DNA of 64,000 nt, from positions 1,639,501 through 1,703,500 of the forward strand of contig JAUCBN010000043.1 in the NCBI GenBank assembly GCA_035048815.1. The letters run 5' to 3'. Positions 39,101-53,279 of the stretch are shown one piece after another. Below the pieces are notes generated by a model, which was not told where the DNA came from, ran no database searches, and was given only the letters and a program-made list of their open reading frames with translations. Position 1 is the first letter of the stretch, and each line of letters opens with the position of its first letter. This stretch comes from Abelmoschus esculentus. Taxonomy: Eukaryota > Streptophyta > Magnoliopsida > Malvales > Malvaceae. Position numbers and translations under genes: made by a program.

Positions 39101-40858
39101 CAGAAAAAGGAATGAAAAAAGTATAATGAAATTATACATACATAGTAAAACCCAGCCAAATACTCTGGAGTGGCACCAATGGGCACATGTGAATTGTACA
39201 CTACCAATCCGACCTAGAAAATGAAAATTGGCATTCCTTATGTACTCCATTAGAAAATAGAATTTGAAAATGAAAATTTAAACAAGGTAGTTCTTACTTT
39301 TGACCACTTGCTTAATTGGTCAAGTTCTACTCCTCTTTTGGAGAGAGTATCAGCCAGATCCCTCCTGCGAGTCTGCATATAGGAGATTATGGCTATAATT
39401 GACTAGAGAATTAACAAGTCAAAAATGAAGACAGCAACAGCAAAAATATTCACCCTTAATGTGTTTGTTCTAATACATGTGGGTCGAGGCTTTTCAAAAG
39501 CTTCAATAAGCTCCATGAGTTCAACAACTGGAAACATCTGAAAAAGAAACGGTGTGTATTAATAAAATAATTGATTACCAATCTTTGATCCCACAAGAAC
39601 CCTCCCCCCCCCCCCCCCTCCCCCTCCAGAATTGGGAAAAGGAAGAAACATGTAGTGGAAAAGGACAAAAGTATTGCAGACGGAAAAAAATAAAACAAGA
39701 TGATCATTACATCCACCAAAACCCCTATCAGGAACTCATTGTAGCCATAGTATGAACCCAAATCCATTTTAAGTTGGTCAATATACTCTTTCCTTGTGGC
39801 TCCCTCTTGCCTCAAATCCTTAAAATTTGAAAGCACCCGAACAACTACAATAAATGAACAAAAACTTAGCAAATAGATGATAAATGCTAACCATGAAACA
39901 AGGAATTAGTGCAAAAAACACTGACTATCTTTTATTCTCATCTGAAGATTTGCAAGATCAGGTGGACGTTGTTGCTCTTCTTCGAGTTCCTGAATGGTAA
40001 CATGAATGGAATGAAATTTCATGTATCCGCACAGAATTAAGCTAATAATAACAACAAATAAAATTGAAATCGAAAGAAGACCTCTTTTGTTGGCAATCTG
40101 AACTCATCAGACTCCTCTTTAATGTTCATCTGCATTTCTGCTTGAGCATCTTCTTCTTCTCTCGCCCTTTGTTCATCAATAGTCCTTGACTTCTCCTCAA
40201 TATCAGATTCATCTGAATCTGAACCCGAACCTGATGTAGAACCAGAATCTCTTTCTGCAACAATATGACAGAACAACAACCACTACCAATCATATATGAT
40301 GAAACGAGGTGAATAATGAAACATGCTAATACTTCAGCAATATTAACACAAGGAAAAGCAATGTTGCATCTAAATGCCAACAATATATTTCAGCTCGTAC
40401 TACATAAAGTCATCAAGGGGCATTACTAATCAGTATTTCACATGCAAACCAATGTTGTAGCTAGAAGAAACTAATAACTGAAGCTCAAGATTTTATTTAC
40501 TATGAAGGCATTGAATTTAATCTAAGCAGCGTAAAAAAAGAATTTACAGAGAATGGGAAAAAAGGATACCTTTATCATCGTCACTTCCTTGTAGGAAATC
40601 ATCAGCCAAGGGAGCATCGTCGTCGTCGTCATCTGAAATATCAGATGCATCACCAAAATCAGACATTTCTTCATCCCCATCCAATAAGTCATCTGTTGCT
40701 TCTAATTGTTCTTCTTCACTCTGGTCATCAGAAACATCATCAAAGACTTCATCTTTTTTGGTGGGTCGTTTTTTTTCAGCGAAAAGATTGCTTCTTTGCT
40801 TCTTTTTTGGAGGTGGGTTCTTCGATTTTGCTCCTTTGTTCTTAGTAGTAGCTGCCAT
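36130..40858 (-). CDS. NOP2: NOP2-type 25S rRNA (cytosine-5) methyltransferase, NSUN1/OLI2-like
   Basis: Seventeen exons on the minus strand: 40570-40858, 40082-40254, 39926-39989, 39711-39844, 39454-39537, 39298-39372, 39142-39213, 38966-39039, 38135-38187, 37794-37903, 37491-37559, 37330-37404, 37071-37163, 36906-36985, 36728-36827, 36308-36624 and 36130-36199. They join in frame to 643 residues. The protein methylates C5 of large-subunit rRNA in the nucleolus and is needed for 60S assembly. The N-terminus is basic then strongly acidic (runs of D/E, residues 40-150). The Rossmann domain shows AAPGGKTTY for SAM binding, [10 protein letters not shown] with Cys395, and STCS with catalytic Cys449. 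After [20 protein letters not shown] comes a Lys-rich tail ending [11 protein letters not shown]. The final exon is supported by a strong donor and acceptor. Stopping at an in-frame TAG inside the donor would give a slightly shorter tail. Intron 4 holds a poly-C tract. Confidence 0.94.
39601..39627. repeat. poly-C tract in NOP2 intron 4
   Basis: A run of about 17 C flanked by further C-rich sequence, on the strand opposite the gene (G-run in the pre-mRNA). Length is likely variable and error-prone in sequencing. Confidence 0.85.
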
Positions 40859-40879
40859 TGGAAACTGGAAAAAGAAAAC

Positions 40880-41887
40880 GCACAGACGCGGAGGGGCTTA
40901 AGTTCTTTTGCTAAATAGCAATAAGCAATAATGAAGTTTTGCTTGAAAATTAGGGTTTTTGCAGTTTTTTGAAGCCTCTCTAGGGTTTAATGATAATACT
41001 GAAATTTTGGGGGGCTGAATTTGGGTCAGCGAAATTTTAAGTTTGGGTTTAAAAAGGATAAACTAATACCCATAAGTTTTAAAAGTTACAATTTAATCAT
41101 TAAAATTATTGATAGATAATAAAATAATTATTATTATTTATAAATATACAGGTATTTAGTAAAAATAATAATATAATTATCCAACACATTTAAGAATCTA
41201 ACTGAAAATTATCAAATTTCAAATTTTTATCAAGCATGTCTATTTTTGAATTTACCAAATACTACTTAAAACAAAGTAAATTTATTGAACTCAATGAAAT
41301 AGAAAAGAACGGTATTCATCTTATAAGATTTGGATTCAGATATTTATATTTATAAAATATATGTATATTTTCAAAGTATTAAAAAAATATAAATAGATAT
41401 TATTATATAATCACAATAATATATTATGAACTATCATCGTAATGGACTTATAAAAAGAAGAAAAAGTGAATGATAATAGTCCAAGGCTGACTACTCCAAT
41501 CACCTCCCGACCCTATATTTTATGTCGGGAATCTGTTTTTATGTTCGGGTTCGTGACTATATCTCTTTAAAGGTTTTTGATCCGTATGCAAAAATCAACA
41601 CCAAATTGTTTATTATTGTTCGTATTGATAAACAGTATAGTAAATTGATATAAAGGCTTCAGTCTTTCCAGAATTCATGGAGAATATACTTGTCGATGAT
41701 GTCATATGATTCCTGTATTGTGTAAACTTCAAATAAAACTATAATCTTGCAACATGTAACGTAAGAGTCGAAACAATGAAGAATATTAGCTTAAAATAGC
41801 AAGTAAAGATGTTATATATTTGCTTAAAATAGGTAGTGATTGTGTGTGTGTATATATTGAGGTTTTGATTTTGGATCCTGCAAGAGA
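40880..41887. other. NOP2 promoter side and AT-rich gap
   Basis: Leader and promoter of NOP2 up to about 41050, then AT-rich DNA without a recognised gene. A TG-rich run occurs at 41840-41854. Confidence 0.6.
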
Positions 41888-42355
41888 ATGATGGTGGCGA
41901 TGGAGATCGAAGCTGGCAAGGAGAAATTTCGATCTGCAATCAATGTAGAAGGTAAGTTCTTATATATGTGTGTGTGTGATAGAAATGCTTGAATGTTATG
42001 GATTGCAGAAGATGAAGTGGATGACAAATCCCATGGAGCAAGTTAGGCTTACGGTTCCGATCACCGATGATCGGACTGAATCGACTTTGACGATATGCAC
42101 ATGGGTTCTTGGCATACTATCTTGTTGTCTCCTATGGCTATCCTTCGTGAACCAGCTTACAATCTCTTCAATATCAGCCGGAGTTGTTGTTCTACCTCTA
42201 GGGAAGCTAATGGCAGCTACTCAGCCAATAACGAAGTCCGATTGTCGTTTACTTCACCCTTCAATCCAACGATATCAGCGGTCCGTAATGGTGGGGTCTC
42301 GAAGCCTCGGACCATTGTGATTTGGCGCATTGTCCCACAGCTCCCAGGGTAGTGT
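41888..42355 (+). pseudogene. oligopeptide transporter (OPT family) N-terminal remnant
   Basis: A first exon (41888-41951) and a 57-nt intron (GTAAGT to GCAG, 41952-42008) lead into EDEVDDKS, the usual acidic start of OPT proteins. The match then jumps frame by one base to MEQVRLTVPITDDRTES, TWVLGILSC, LTISSISAGVVVLPLGKLMA and AAT, the conserved first-helix region of OPT transporters. The stretch between LLW and LTISS lacks the usual FFWYR-like residues, and a further frame change follows. In the original frame a stop comes at once (SHGAS then TAG). The remaining 600-plus residues of an OPT are absent. A full protein would move tetra- or pentapeptides, or metal chelates, across the plasma membrane; this copy cannot. 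Confidence 0.82.
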
Positions 42356-42658
42356 CTGAAGGATGCCCTGCTGTTTGAAACTGCTCGTTAGGTTATTGTC
42401 TGAAGGATGCCTTGTGTTTGGTTCATATTACAAGGTGAAAGCTGTATGTAATGGGTGAATGAGAGTGTTGTTTTCCATGAATGCAGCAGCTATCTGAAAA
42501 CTCCATGATTGAGTAAACTGGCTAATTAAACAAATCAAATCTTGAATAATACAAACACGAGGGAAAGAACAAAAAGAAAAGAAGAATCTAAACTTGTTTT
42601 CCTGTCAGTGTTTCCATGTTTATACAATCCTACACAACAATGGTTGTTTCTACAATTT
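42356..42658. other. intergenic, 3' flank of the nucleotide-sugar transporter gene
   Basis: A roughly 25-bp phrase around GTCTGAAGGATGCC occurs at 42353 and 42399, a small direct repeat. The rest is the 3' untranslated end of the minus-strand neighbour. No gene seen. Confidence 0.55.
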
Positions 42659-44358
42659 TTACACAGCAGTAGTAATATTTGTTACTGCTGAGCCTTCAAT
42701 GGCATTTTCACTGGTTTTAGACTTTGGCAGAGGAGTTTGCATTGGCAGCTGCTTACTTGGACTTTGATTTGATTCTTTCATGTTAAGTGTTGTATAAGCT
42801 GACATCCCACCCAAAGCAGCAACAGCTCCACACAGGCTAAGAAATCCCGGGTCCGAATCGAAAAGTAGATATCCTCCCACAACTATCACACATGTTTTGA
42901 ATTGCCCCAACACCACATGAGAGGTTGCAGATGTTGCTCTGCAATGAAAAAAAGCATTAACCGAGTCCCGCATGAACAAAAACAAAATCGATGTTGTCTG
43001 ACAAAAGTTGTGAAATATACTCACCCCAGAGCCAGAGCACCAGACCATTGCAAGAAAAAACCGAGTAGAGCCGATATGAGAACCGCTGTTGAGTTGTTTA
43101 CATCCCATTTGAATAACCACACTCCTGGTGGATCCAACCATGGCATCAAGGCTAGTAAAAACAGTACTGTGATCGGGGTAGTCTTCCACATTAACCTGCA
43201 TTTTGGGAACTTGTTTTTCTCAATACAACCCTACATGATTCGATTTAATCTTGGTCGTAATGACAGGAGAAAAAGACGACTTACGCGAGGGCTGTCCAGT
43301 TGGCTTGTTGTTGTAAATTAGACCAGAGGATTTTGTTTATAGCACTTGGGATTATCCATGCGATGGCAATACATGCACCGAAAGCATTGAACTCTAAATC
43401 TGTTATGGTGGCTACCGCTACACCTGCCGAGACAACTGCTAGAGCCAAAACCTGCAACACCATGGATTTCATGATTACTAGCTAAGAAAACCAGATAGAA
43501 GGAAAGAATTTGGAGCGTCTTCCAAGAGGCAGCCTAAACCTTTTTGAATGAAATGATTTTCCCGAAGAGAACGAACTCCGCGAGAACAATGGTCGGAGTG
43601 ACCGCGATTTTAGCCATTTGGTAGAAACCAACACTGCAACATGAGCTAAATTGTGAGGAAACGAGAGCAACAATGATTATTATTTCGCAAGGCAAAAGCA
43701 GACCTGTTAAACTTTAGGCTGGTATTGGCAAGACCAGAGGCAAAGGCCATTATAGCTCCCAAAGAGAGGAGAGACGAGAAAGGAGTGGTTTTCGAGGGAG
43801 GCGAAACCGGAAGCAACGACATTGTCTTGCAAAATGCTAGTAAGAACCATGCCATGGAGTAATGTATCAAAGTAAGGAAAATCGGAAAATTGAATCCGAT
43901 TCTCCCCATCACCTGCAATGGAACATAATGACTCAATTATAAGACTAATCAAACAGTGTTGTCCTAAACCATCCACACTAAACAAGGCTAAAGGGACTCA
44001 CTAATTTGTTTGTCAGTATAATCCCAACAGAAACAAAGAAATTGAAGGACATAGCCACAACAGGTCCGCAATATCGTTGCTGCTGCCGCTTGGCTCCTTC
44101 CGAAGTTCGAAGCTCATTGTAGAGGGAACTCCTGAGCTCTTCCAATGCTCTACCTGGAAAAACAAAAATGACCCTTTTGAGAGTTAAACTAATCCCAACA
44201 AGAATCTCATCACCAAGCCATTAGATTTAGCAGTGCAGATGTAATAAATATGTAATTGTGGACTCAAAAGGGCTAATGAAGGCCAGGCAAGGCAAATTAC
44301 TAGTTGCAGAAACAGATAAGCTACCTTTAAGACCATTTAGGGGAACCAAAACATTCAT
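42659..44358 (-). CDS. nucleotide-sugar transporter-like protein (TPT/DMT superfamily), At5g55950-like
   Basis: Seven exons on the minus strand: 44325-44358, 44002-44153, 43704-43912, 43540-43633, 43285-43451, 43025-43195 and 42659-42938. They join in frame to 368 residues. The start MNVLVPLNGLKG leads into a short cytosolic helix (RALEELRSSLYNELRTSEGA), then about ten membrane segments, beginning VAMSFNFFVSVGIILTNKL. Typical TPT motifs are PIFLTLIHYSMAW, SVGFYQMAKIAVTPTIVLAE, VLALAVVSAGVAVATITDLE and ATSATSHVVLGQFKTCVIVV. The family exchanges nucleotide sugars for nucleoside monophosphates across Golgi or ER membranes. This subgroup is annotated as uncharacterised in Arabidopsis, so no substrate can be given. 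The C-terminal 50 residues are polar. Splice phases are consistent, including two phase-2 junctions. The leader continues to about 44,740. Confidence 0.92.
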
Positions 44359-45360
44359 TGTTTTCTTGAACCACAAAAGTTAAATCCTCACGACCACCAG
44401 AAATTCCTTATTCCAAAACACTGAAATGTGAAAACAACAATCAACACTAGGGTTGTGCATAACCCAAAAATTACCAATATAACCCCATTTGACAGAAACA
44501 TCAGACAAACATTGGCATTTGATATTGAAAGTTGAAACAAGTAACAATTTTACAATGCAAGACATGGATATGACAATGGAGGTTTTTTCAGACAAACCTG
44601 CTTCTCCTGCATCACCGTCTTTCCTTTAGACAATCTTTCTCCCATCTGCACCTAACAATACAAAATCAAACCACCCCATTTCAACGCAGAGCTTGAATCA
44701 CTCATTATCACAATGAAGATGGAAACTTTGAGAAGAAGATCAAATTTTTGAAAATGGGTGTTGAAGATTTGAATTATACAGAGAAAATGTTTGTTTTAGA
44801 TTTACATGAAACAAGTGTCCTATTGAAGTTGGTTACTGAAAAAGATTGAAATTTAAAATTATGAAGGATCAGATATTGGATTGGTGTGAGCATGCATGCA
44901 TCGAAACCCTGTAAATAACTGCCAAGGGAAACGGATGGAGCAATGAAACATGATGCCACATGTTGAATTTCTTACATGCAGAAGGCCACAATGGTGGTGG
45001 ACAACTGACAAGACAATATAGGGATGTTTTTTGTTTTAGTATGTACATGTTTTTTTTTTTTTTTTTTTGATGGTCTAATATGGATGGTTTTAATTTGTTT
45101 TGATTGCAACTCTGATGGTTTTTATGCCACATTGTTGATGTTTAATAACCAAGATCAAAATTAAAGGAGAGGCTATTGAGACATGGTGAGATTTATATAG
45201 TTAAAACAGTTTCTAGGGATATAAACAACAGTTAAATTATGAACGGGACGGTTTAAAGATTTTGAAGGCTCTGTACAATTTATTAAAATATGATCCTTAA
45301 AAGTAATTATTCATGATTTCTGCTAGTTATAAAATTGTAGTCCTTAAAAACAAATGTCCT

Positions 45361-45665
45361 TTCAAGGGGCCCCTGTGCAATCGTTTCTATTGCGTCTATC
45401 CAAAACCTCACTAGTTCTACTAAAGCAATAGTAACAATAATAATCAAATTCTATAATCAATTGTTATATTTAAGAAATAATTATAATGTTTTAATAATTA
45501 TAACCCATCTTTCTTAATAACGTTTTCAAAATTTTTTAATAAATTTCGAGATTAACATCATCTAATGAATGTAGTTTATCAAAATTTGGGGTCCCTCTTT
45601 TTCGGGAGGTCTGTGCAGTCGCTATTATTACGCCTATTCAAAATCCTATTGATATTTAAGACATA
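45361..45665. repeat. diverged direct repeat, spacing 238 bp
   Basis: CTGTGCAATCGTTTCTATTG at 45373 and CTGTGCAGTCGCTATTATTA at 45611 are followed by matching CGTCTATCCAAAACCTCA- and CGCCTATTCAAAATCCTA-like blocks. They are probably two copies of an old repeat unit. Confidence 0.65.
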
Positions 45666-46229
45666 AAAAATATATTACTTCCTACTACAAATCAAAATCA
45701 AATAAAACTTATTAAATTTTAAATTAAAATCGAAATGATAAAAAAATTCGCCCCACCGTATAAACTACCCATACTAAAAAATAAAAATGTGGTTGAATAA
45801 GTTCTAAACCTGAGAAGAGAATCTCATACAGTTCACAGATCCCCCCATGTCTGGCTTCACCACCTCCCATGACTGCTCCAGAGTCTACAAGAATCTCAAC
45901 AGCTTGCAGCTACAGATGGATTATTCAAGAGTAAAATAAGAAATTCAACTTCTTTATCTGATTAGATATTGCAGCTGGGATTGTTCCTTATATATTTAGA
46001 GTTTAATAAGGACATAAATTTTCTGTCTTTTTATGATTTTTTGTTTTAATATTAAAAAATCTGAAACATTAATTTAAGATTTTAAACCTGTTTTAAAAAA
46101 TATATTATATATTTATTTTTAAATTTAATCTTAAACCGTAATCATAATTTTTAAAATTACGACATAAAACTCTGAACTTTAACCTTAAAAATAACCTAAG
46201 ATTTATACTCGTTATAAAAAGGAAAGTAA

Positions 46230-46400
46230 TCAATAGGGTTGGTCCAAGTGGTAAGCGGCTTGGTTCTGCTTAAGTAAGTTTCAAGTTTGAGACGTCGTGT
46301 GCGTAGAAAATCCTTGTTTAAAGACTCACCTACCAAAATTAAATATGTGACACGGGTCGATCTAGATGAGTCAAAGTTAGACATTGTATGCACGTTTATA
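46230..46400 (+). repeat. tRNA-derived SINE-like element
   Basis: TTGGTCCAAGTGGTAAGCGG (46239-46258) is a good pol III A box. TCAAGTTTGAGACG (46281-46294) fits a B box about 25 bases on. The layout and wording resemble plant Au-type SINE heads. The 3' end is not defined. Confidence 0.55.
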
Positions 46401-46759
46401 AAAGTTATAAGAATTTTGATATTAATTTTTTTAATATATCAAATTTTTTATAAAAAAAAATATTTTTTTAATATATATTAAAATATTAATACTAAAACTT
46501 TTATATATTTTCTAAATATTTGATACAACTAGTTTTAACCTGTCAATTCATTGTCTAAAAAACCCTGTGTATAACTTCTATCATCGCAATTGAAAAGTCA
46601 CTGACACCTTAAAAAGCTGCCGGCCAATATCTATCTGTTTTTTCAGTGCATGTTTATGATTGGTTCATAATCTCTCTTTTTCTAAAAAGAATTTTCTTTT
46701 TTTATTTCTCTCTCTTCTGCAAGAGATTTGATCTTTCAGGGAAACAAACTGTTCTGAAA

Positions 46760-48810
<2,051 letters not shown>

Positions 48811-51376
48811 AAGAGGAATAAGAAGTAAAGAACACCATCTCCTTCAACAGGTTTGCTTCCATTGTAAGAAAACAACTTAATGTACATTAGTACCGTTGGC
48901 TTCCGACAGTTTCAAGGAACAATTTTTTGCCAGTTCAATAGTGTTTTTCCCCCAATCTGCATGCTGTATTTACACCATTTTTTATTTATCCATTGTAATA
49001 ATACTTATTAGTTAGATTGGCACTAGGAAATTGGTAATCTTTTTTCCCGAGAAACAAAAGGCAATTGTTGTGTATCCTCTGATTCCTCTCCTCATCCTTG
49101 TGATTGGCAGTTTGCTTAGAAAGAAACGAAGAGAAAAACAGTACATTGTTTGTGTTGTCTGTATTTAAACATGTAAGAACTGGTAAAACCAGTGCTTGGA
49201 TTGAGATCGAATGTGTGTAGTTGTTCGATTCGATTCTTTGTAACATGCATGTACAATTATAGGAACATCAAAACAGGAGAAAGATACATAATGTTCTCCA
49301 GAAAACAAAACCAGAAATGCAAACGACATTCGAAACCGAGAGCTTGCTTCGCTCGATCTTTCAAGCCAGTCGCCTCGACGGAGCTCGACTTCTGTGGCTG
49401 TTGGCTGTTCTTGCTCTGTTTTTTCCTGAACAAGCGTAAGACATATATTTGTTATTGATAAAATACGATTACGTAAACTAGTATCTGTTTTAAAAGATAA
49501 TCTCAACCATTTGGGATTGATCGTTTAATCTTAAACAACAACTGTTCTATTAATCATTTGAGTTAAAAGGCTCGTATTTATAAATTTTTATTACGTTAAG
49601 CTTTCTGATAAGTAACATTACATAATGTTTTCTAATCGTTTCGTATTAGTTTTTAATTAGTGATGATATTTATTTTTTTATAAAATAATTTAAAAATGAA
49701 ATTAAACTAACATCACACATGTCAACCATTAAATTATATTTTATTAAATTTAATAGAATTAAATGTAGCAACTCCTAACTCTTTTATTGAAGTTTTAAAT
49801 TTCCATTTATTGCTATTAAAAAAACAAATTTCCATTTATTTTCTGTCACTAATGCTTAAAAAGTCAATATTGGTGATCCAACAATATTATTTTATAAAAA
49901 TACTAAAATTTGGTGCAAAATTGTCATTTTTTATTAAACTTTTTTGTCTTATCACAATTTATAGGTCATGCATGGCATGGGAAATGCTGACACGTGGCTA
50001 TAAATACAAAATAAAATAGAGAAAATAATAGGCAGCCCAGTCAGATTATGTCATTCTTTAGAAAATAAATAAAATATAAATTTAGGGTTTGATTTATCTC
50101 TGTTTTATATCGTAATTCATTCGTAAATAAAAAAAATGTGACCTATTCATTATTTAATATGAATTAATTAATTAATAAATTAAAAAATAATAATTATATT
50201 TAAAAATTTTAAATAAAAAGTTTAATTAAAAAAATATATTATAATAATAAAAAAGTTGACAACACAAATATTACTATAATCCAATTACATACAATATAAA
50301 TATAAGTTTATTCAAATTTAGTTTGAAGGTCCAAAATAAAGAGATCAATAATAATAATAAAAAAATGTGACCTTGATCAGTTATGATAACGTTAAATTCA
50401 ACCTTAATAAAATATTAAATAAAAAATATCAAACAATCGATTAAAAAAAATGTGTCAAAAAACGAAAGATACGTATCAAAGATAAAAGATACTTATCACA
50501 AGGACATAATTATTGGATTAAAAAACTAAAACGAATAAAGATACCGACAATTAAATATATTCATTCTCACGTTCTTTTATCGATAATCGATTGTACTATC
50601 GAACTATCAATCGAACTAAAGTTCAATCCACCACACATATCGTATCTTTAACATAACAATCATACTATAATTGTAATATGGATTATGGAAATGGAACTAC
50701 TCGGTTGCATTTGGTGGCCAACTGCCCAACACCACTGTACCCGCCATAATTCAAATGTTTTTTTTTTTTTTTAATTTCATAATTGAATTAAAAATCTGTC
50801 ATATATGTACTTAATATATATTAATTTTGAAACAAAATCTCTCCTTTGCGTTTACATAAATTTTTGCTTTTTCACTCTTAATTCTAAAAATAATAAAAAA
50901 AGGACGAAAGGAAGAAGTTTTGCAGTTGAAGAAGCCGTTGTTGTTGATGTTGTATCAGCTTTGCTTACCAGAGACACAAAAACCTGAGGGAAGTTAGGCC
51001 AAGGGTTAGCCTCTCTCCAAGTTTCCCTGCTTTTCCTTTTCACTTTGAATCAAAGCAAAGGTTCTTTTTTTGCAGTTGATTCTTGGTCACCATCTCTAAC
51101 CCAACTTCATCTTCCTATCTGCTCCTCAATCCCTTCCTATATCTACTGTCTTCTGTATTCAACTTTTTCTTCATTCAAAAACCCTGTTTGCACCTTGGGG
51201 TACAACTCTTTTCTGGGTTTAAGTTCTTGTACTTGTGTGCTTCTTTATTGGTTTACTTCATATGATTGTTGTTTGCTCATGGAAGTCTTGCTGATATCGT
51301 TTTCCCTAGTGTAATATTTGTGATTCATCGGTTTGGTGATATTGGAGTGGCTGAAGGAGTAGTTTGTTTTGGGATC
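48811..51376. other. intergenic region between TMEM245-like and RING genes
   Basis: 3' untranslated sequence to about 49,000. 49160-49440 is less AT-rich and open on both strands for about 90-110 codons, but I recognise no protein. 49,500-50,800 is AT-rich and featureless. 50,900-51,376 is the pyrimidine-rich promoter and leader of the RING gene. Confidence 0.5.
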
Positions 51377-52627
51377 ATGAATACTCGATACATGTTCCAA
51401 TCGGATTCGTTGTTTGATTCGAGCTCTGCGGTTCCGGTTGCGTCGAATTCCCTTGGAGGAGGAGAAGATAGAGCGGCTGCTGCAGGTTCCAGGAACAGGT
51501 CTCCTCGTGCTGTGTCGTCTTCGTTCTTGATAAGGGTGGCGATAAGGATGTCTAGAGCGAGGTGGTTTACCTTCTTGAGAAGGGTGTTTCATTATCAGAA
51601 CGGATCGAGGTCCGACCTCGGGTCCAATCCTTTCAATTCTGGTACTTGGATGATGCTGGAGTTCTTGGCTTTGGTGATTCAGATTGCCATCACTACATTC
51701 ACTTTGGTCATTTCGAAGACGGAGAAGCCTGTTTGGCCTATGAGGATATGGATTGTTGGTTACAATATCGGTTGTGCCCTTAGTTTGTTACTTCTTTATG
51801 GGCGCTACCGTCACCTTCACATCACGCAAGGAGACGGTTTTGGCCTTTCCGATGTCGAGCAGCAGAGGACGAACGAAGAATCGAGGTAAGTTTCTTATCA
51901 TTTGATTCAATCTTGCTGGTGTTTATGTCTCATTAGGCTATATCATGTTAATGTTGGAACTTGGAACATTATATTGCCAAAACCCCAAATTAATTGAGAT
52001 GTAGTATGTTTAGGTGTTCACATTTGATGAACAAGTGCCGGACATCGCTAGAGCTGTTCTTCGCGATATGGTTTGTGATGGGAAACGTATGGGTGTTCGA
52101 TTCACGATTCGGATCCTTCCACCGAGCTCCGAACCTTCACGTGCTCTGCATCTCATTGCTAGCCTGGAATGCTCTGTGCTACTCTTTCCCATTCCTATTG
52201 TTCCTACTCCTATGTTGTTGTGTGCCACTCATTAGCAGTTTCCTAGGTTACAACATGAACATGGGTTCCACCGATCGAGGAGCATCCGATGATCAGATCT
52301 CCAACCTACCTAGTTGGAAATACAAAGCAATCAACACCAACTTGGAGCTCGATCATGATTGGGACTGCAACCCGAGAAACGCAAAAGAAGATCCGGTACA
52401 TCATATCGATTCCCTTTGTCGAAAATTCACATATACACATATCTTGGAGGCTAATGCTGTTTATACTGTCCTGTTGACAGGAGTGCTGTATTTGTCTAGC
52501 TAAGTACAAAGACAAAGAAGAAGTAAGACAGTTGCCATGTTCACACATGTTTCATCTCAAGTGTGTGGATCAATGGCTCAGAATTATATCTTGCTGTCCA
52601 CTTTGCAAACAAGAACTGGAGAGATAG
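51377..52627 (+). CDS. membrane-anchored RING-H2 E3 ubiquitin ligase, At5g55970-like
   Basis: Three exons, 51377-51885, 52014-52395 and 52481-52627, join in frame to 345 residues. The start MNTRYMFQSD leads a Ser-rich leader. Four hydrophobic helices lie at about 98-118, 127-143, 182-198 and 215-245. A linker precedes the C-terminal RING. Its ligands are Cys299, Cys302, Cys317, His319, His322, Cys325, Cys336 and Cys339, with spacing C-x2-C-x14-C-x-H-x2-H-x2-C-x10-C-x2-C, a RING-H2. The protein ends nine residues after the last cysteine. Such ligases transfer ubiquitin from an E2 to membrane-associated or ER substrates; no substrate can be inferred here. Both introns are short (128 and 85 bp) with canonical ends. 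The pyrimidine-rich leader may contain a further non-coding exon. Confidence 0.93.
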
Positions 52628-53279
52628 AATCCAAGAAGCTCTCTTTTTCATACTATTTTCCCCTTCATTCACTATGGTGTGAATTATTTTATTTTGTATA
52701 ATCACAAAGGTTACTTGAGTGAGTTTATTGTGTTGTACAGTGAATGCTCACCAGTAACCAAGTTCTTTTTCTCTTTTTTTCCTGGAAAATCTTATACTGT
52801 TTCTGAGAATATATATATAGCAGATGGCAAAAAAGAATGATGAATTTATTAATTTGGTTAATACCCCAGACTTTTCCACCTTCAATGGCAAATACTAATG
52901 AAACTATGTTGAGTGGATGTCTGCTGACTAATGTTGATATGTTAATCTAAATTCAGATTTAGAGTGCAGAAAAAGTTTTTGGTTGAACAAGAAAATCAAA
53001 TGAAAAGAAATTGGGTCCACAATATCGGCAAAATCGATGCATCAAATTTGTTGTTTTTGCAAAAATTGAGAATGGTACGGTGCAGATTGAGTTGTAAAAT
53101 TCCTACCAATAAAGCACAGCTGCTGCCATTTTTTTCTACCCACACCAACTGTACTTACATTGTCCAAAACTCCAAATTGTTCTCTACTTTCTTTTCCTTT
53201 ATATTTATAACACACCAACCACCATCACCATCGTATCTTTCACTTCAGTTTTAGTTCCTGCTCCTTGATCAGCACAGGC
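52628..53279. other. intergenic region and FPS promoter
   Basis: 3' end of the RING gene to about 52,830, then a short spacer. The FPS promoter has a TATA-like element at 53198-53210. No gene seen. Confidence 0.6.
53198..53210 (+). promoter_or_regulatory. TATA-like element of the FPS gene
   Basis: TTTATATTTATAA lies 70 bases before the FPS start codon. That would place transcription start about 30 bases downstream and give a leader of roughly 45 nt. Confidence 0.45.

Larger units (their letters stand above)
44359..46759. other. divergent intergenic region between transporter and TMEM245-like genes
   Basis: The two flanking genes point away from each other, so promoters lie at both ends. The middle holds a 22-base T-run (about 45047-45068), two related segments 238 bp apart (45361 and 45599), an AT-rich TTAAG/CTTAA-type stretch (46060-46200) and a SINE-like element (46230-46400). 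No gene recognised. Confidence 0.6.

Noticed and set aside
41970..42320. 116-codon frame as a working small membrane protein
   Set aside because: It covers only OPT N-terminal motifs out of frame with the preceding exon; better explained as a pseudogene.
45047..45068. T-run as a pol III terminator
   Set aside because: No A/B boxes upstream on that strand; a simple homopolymer.
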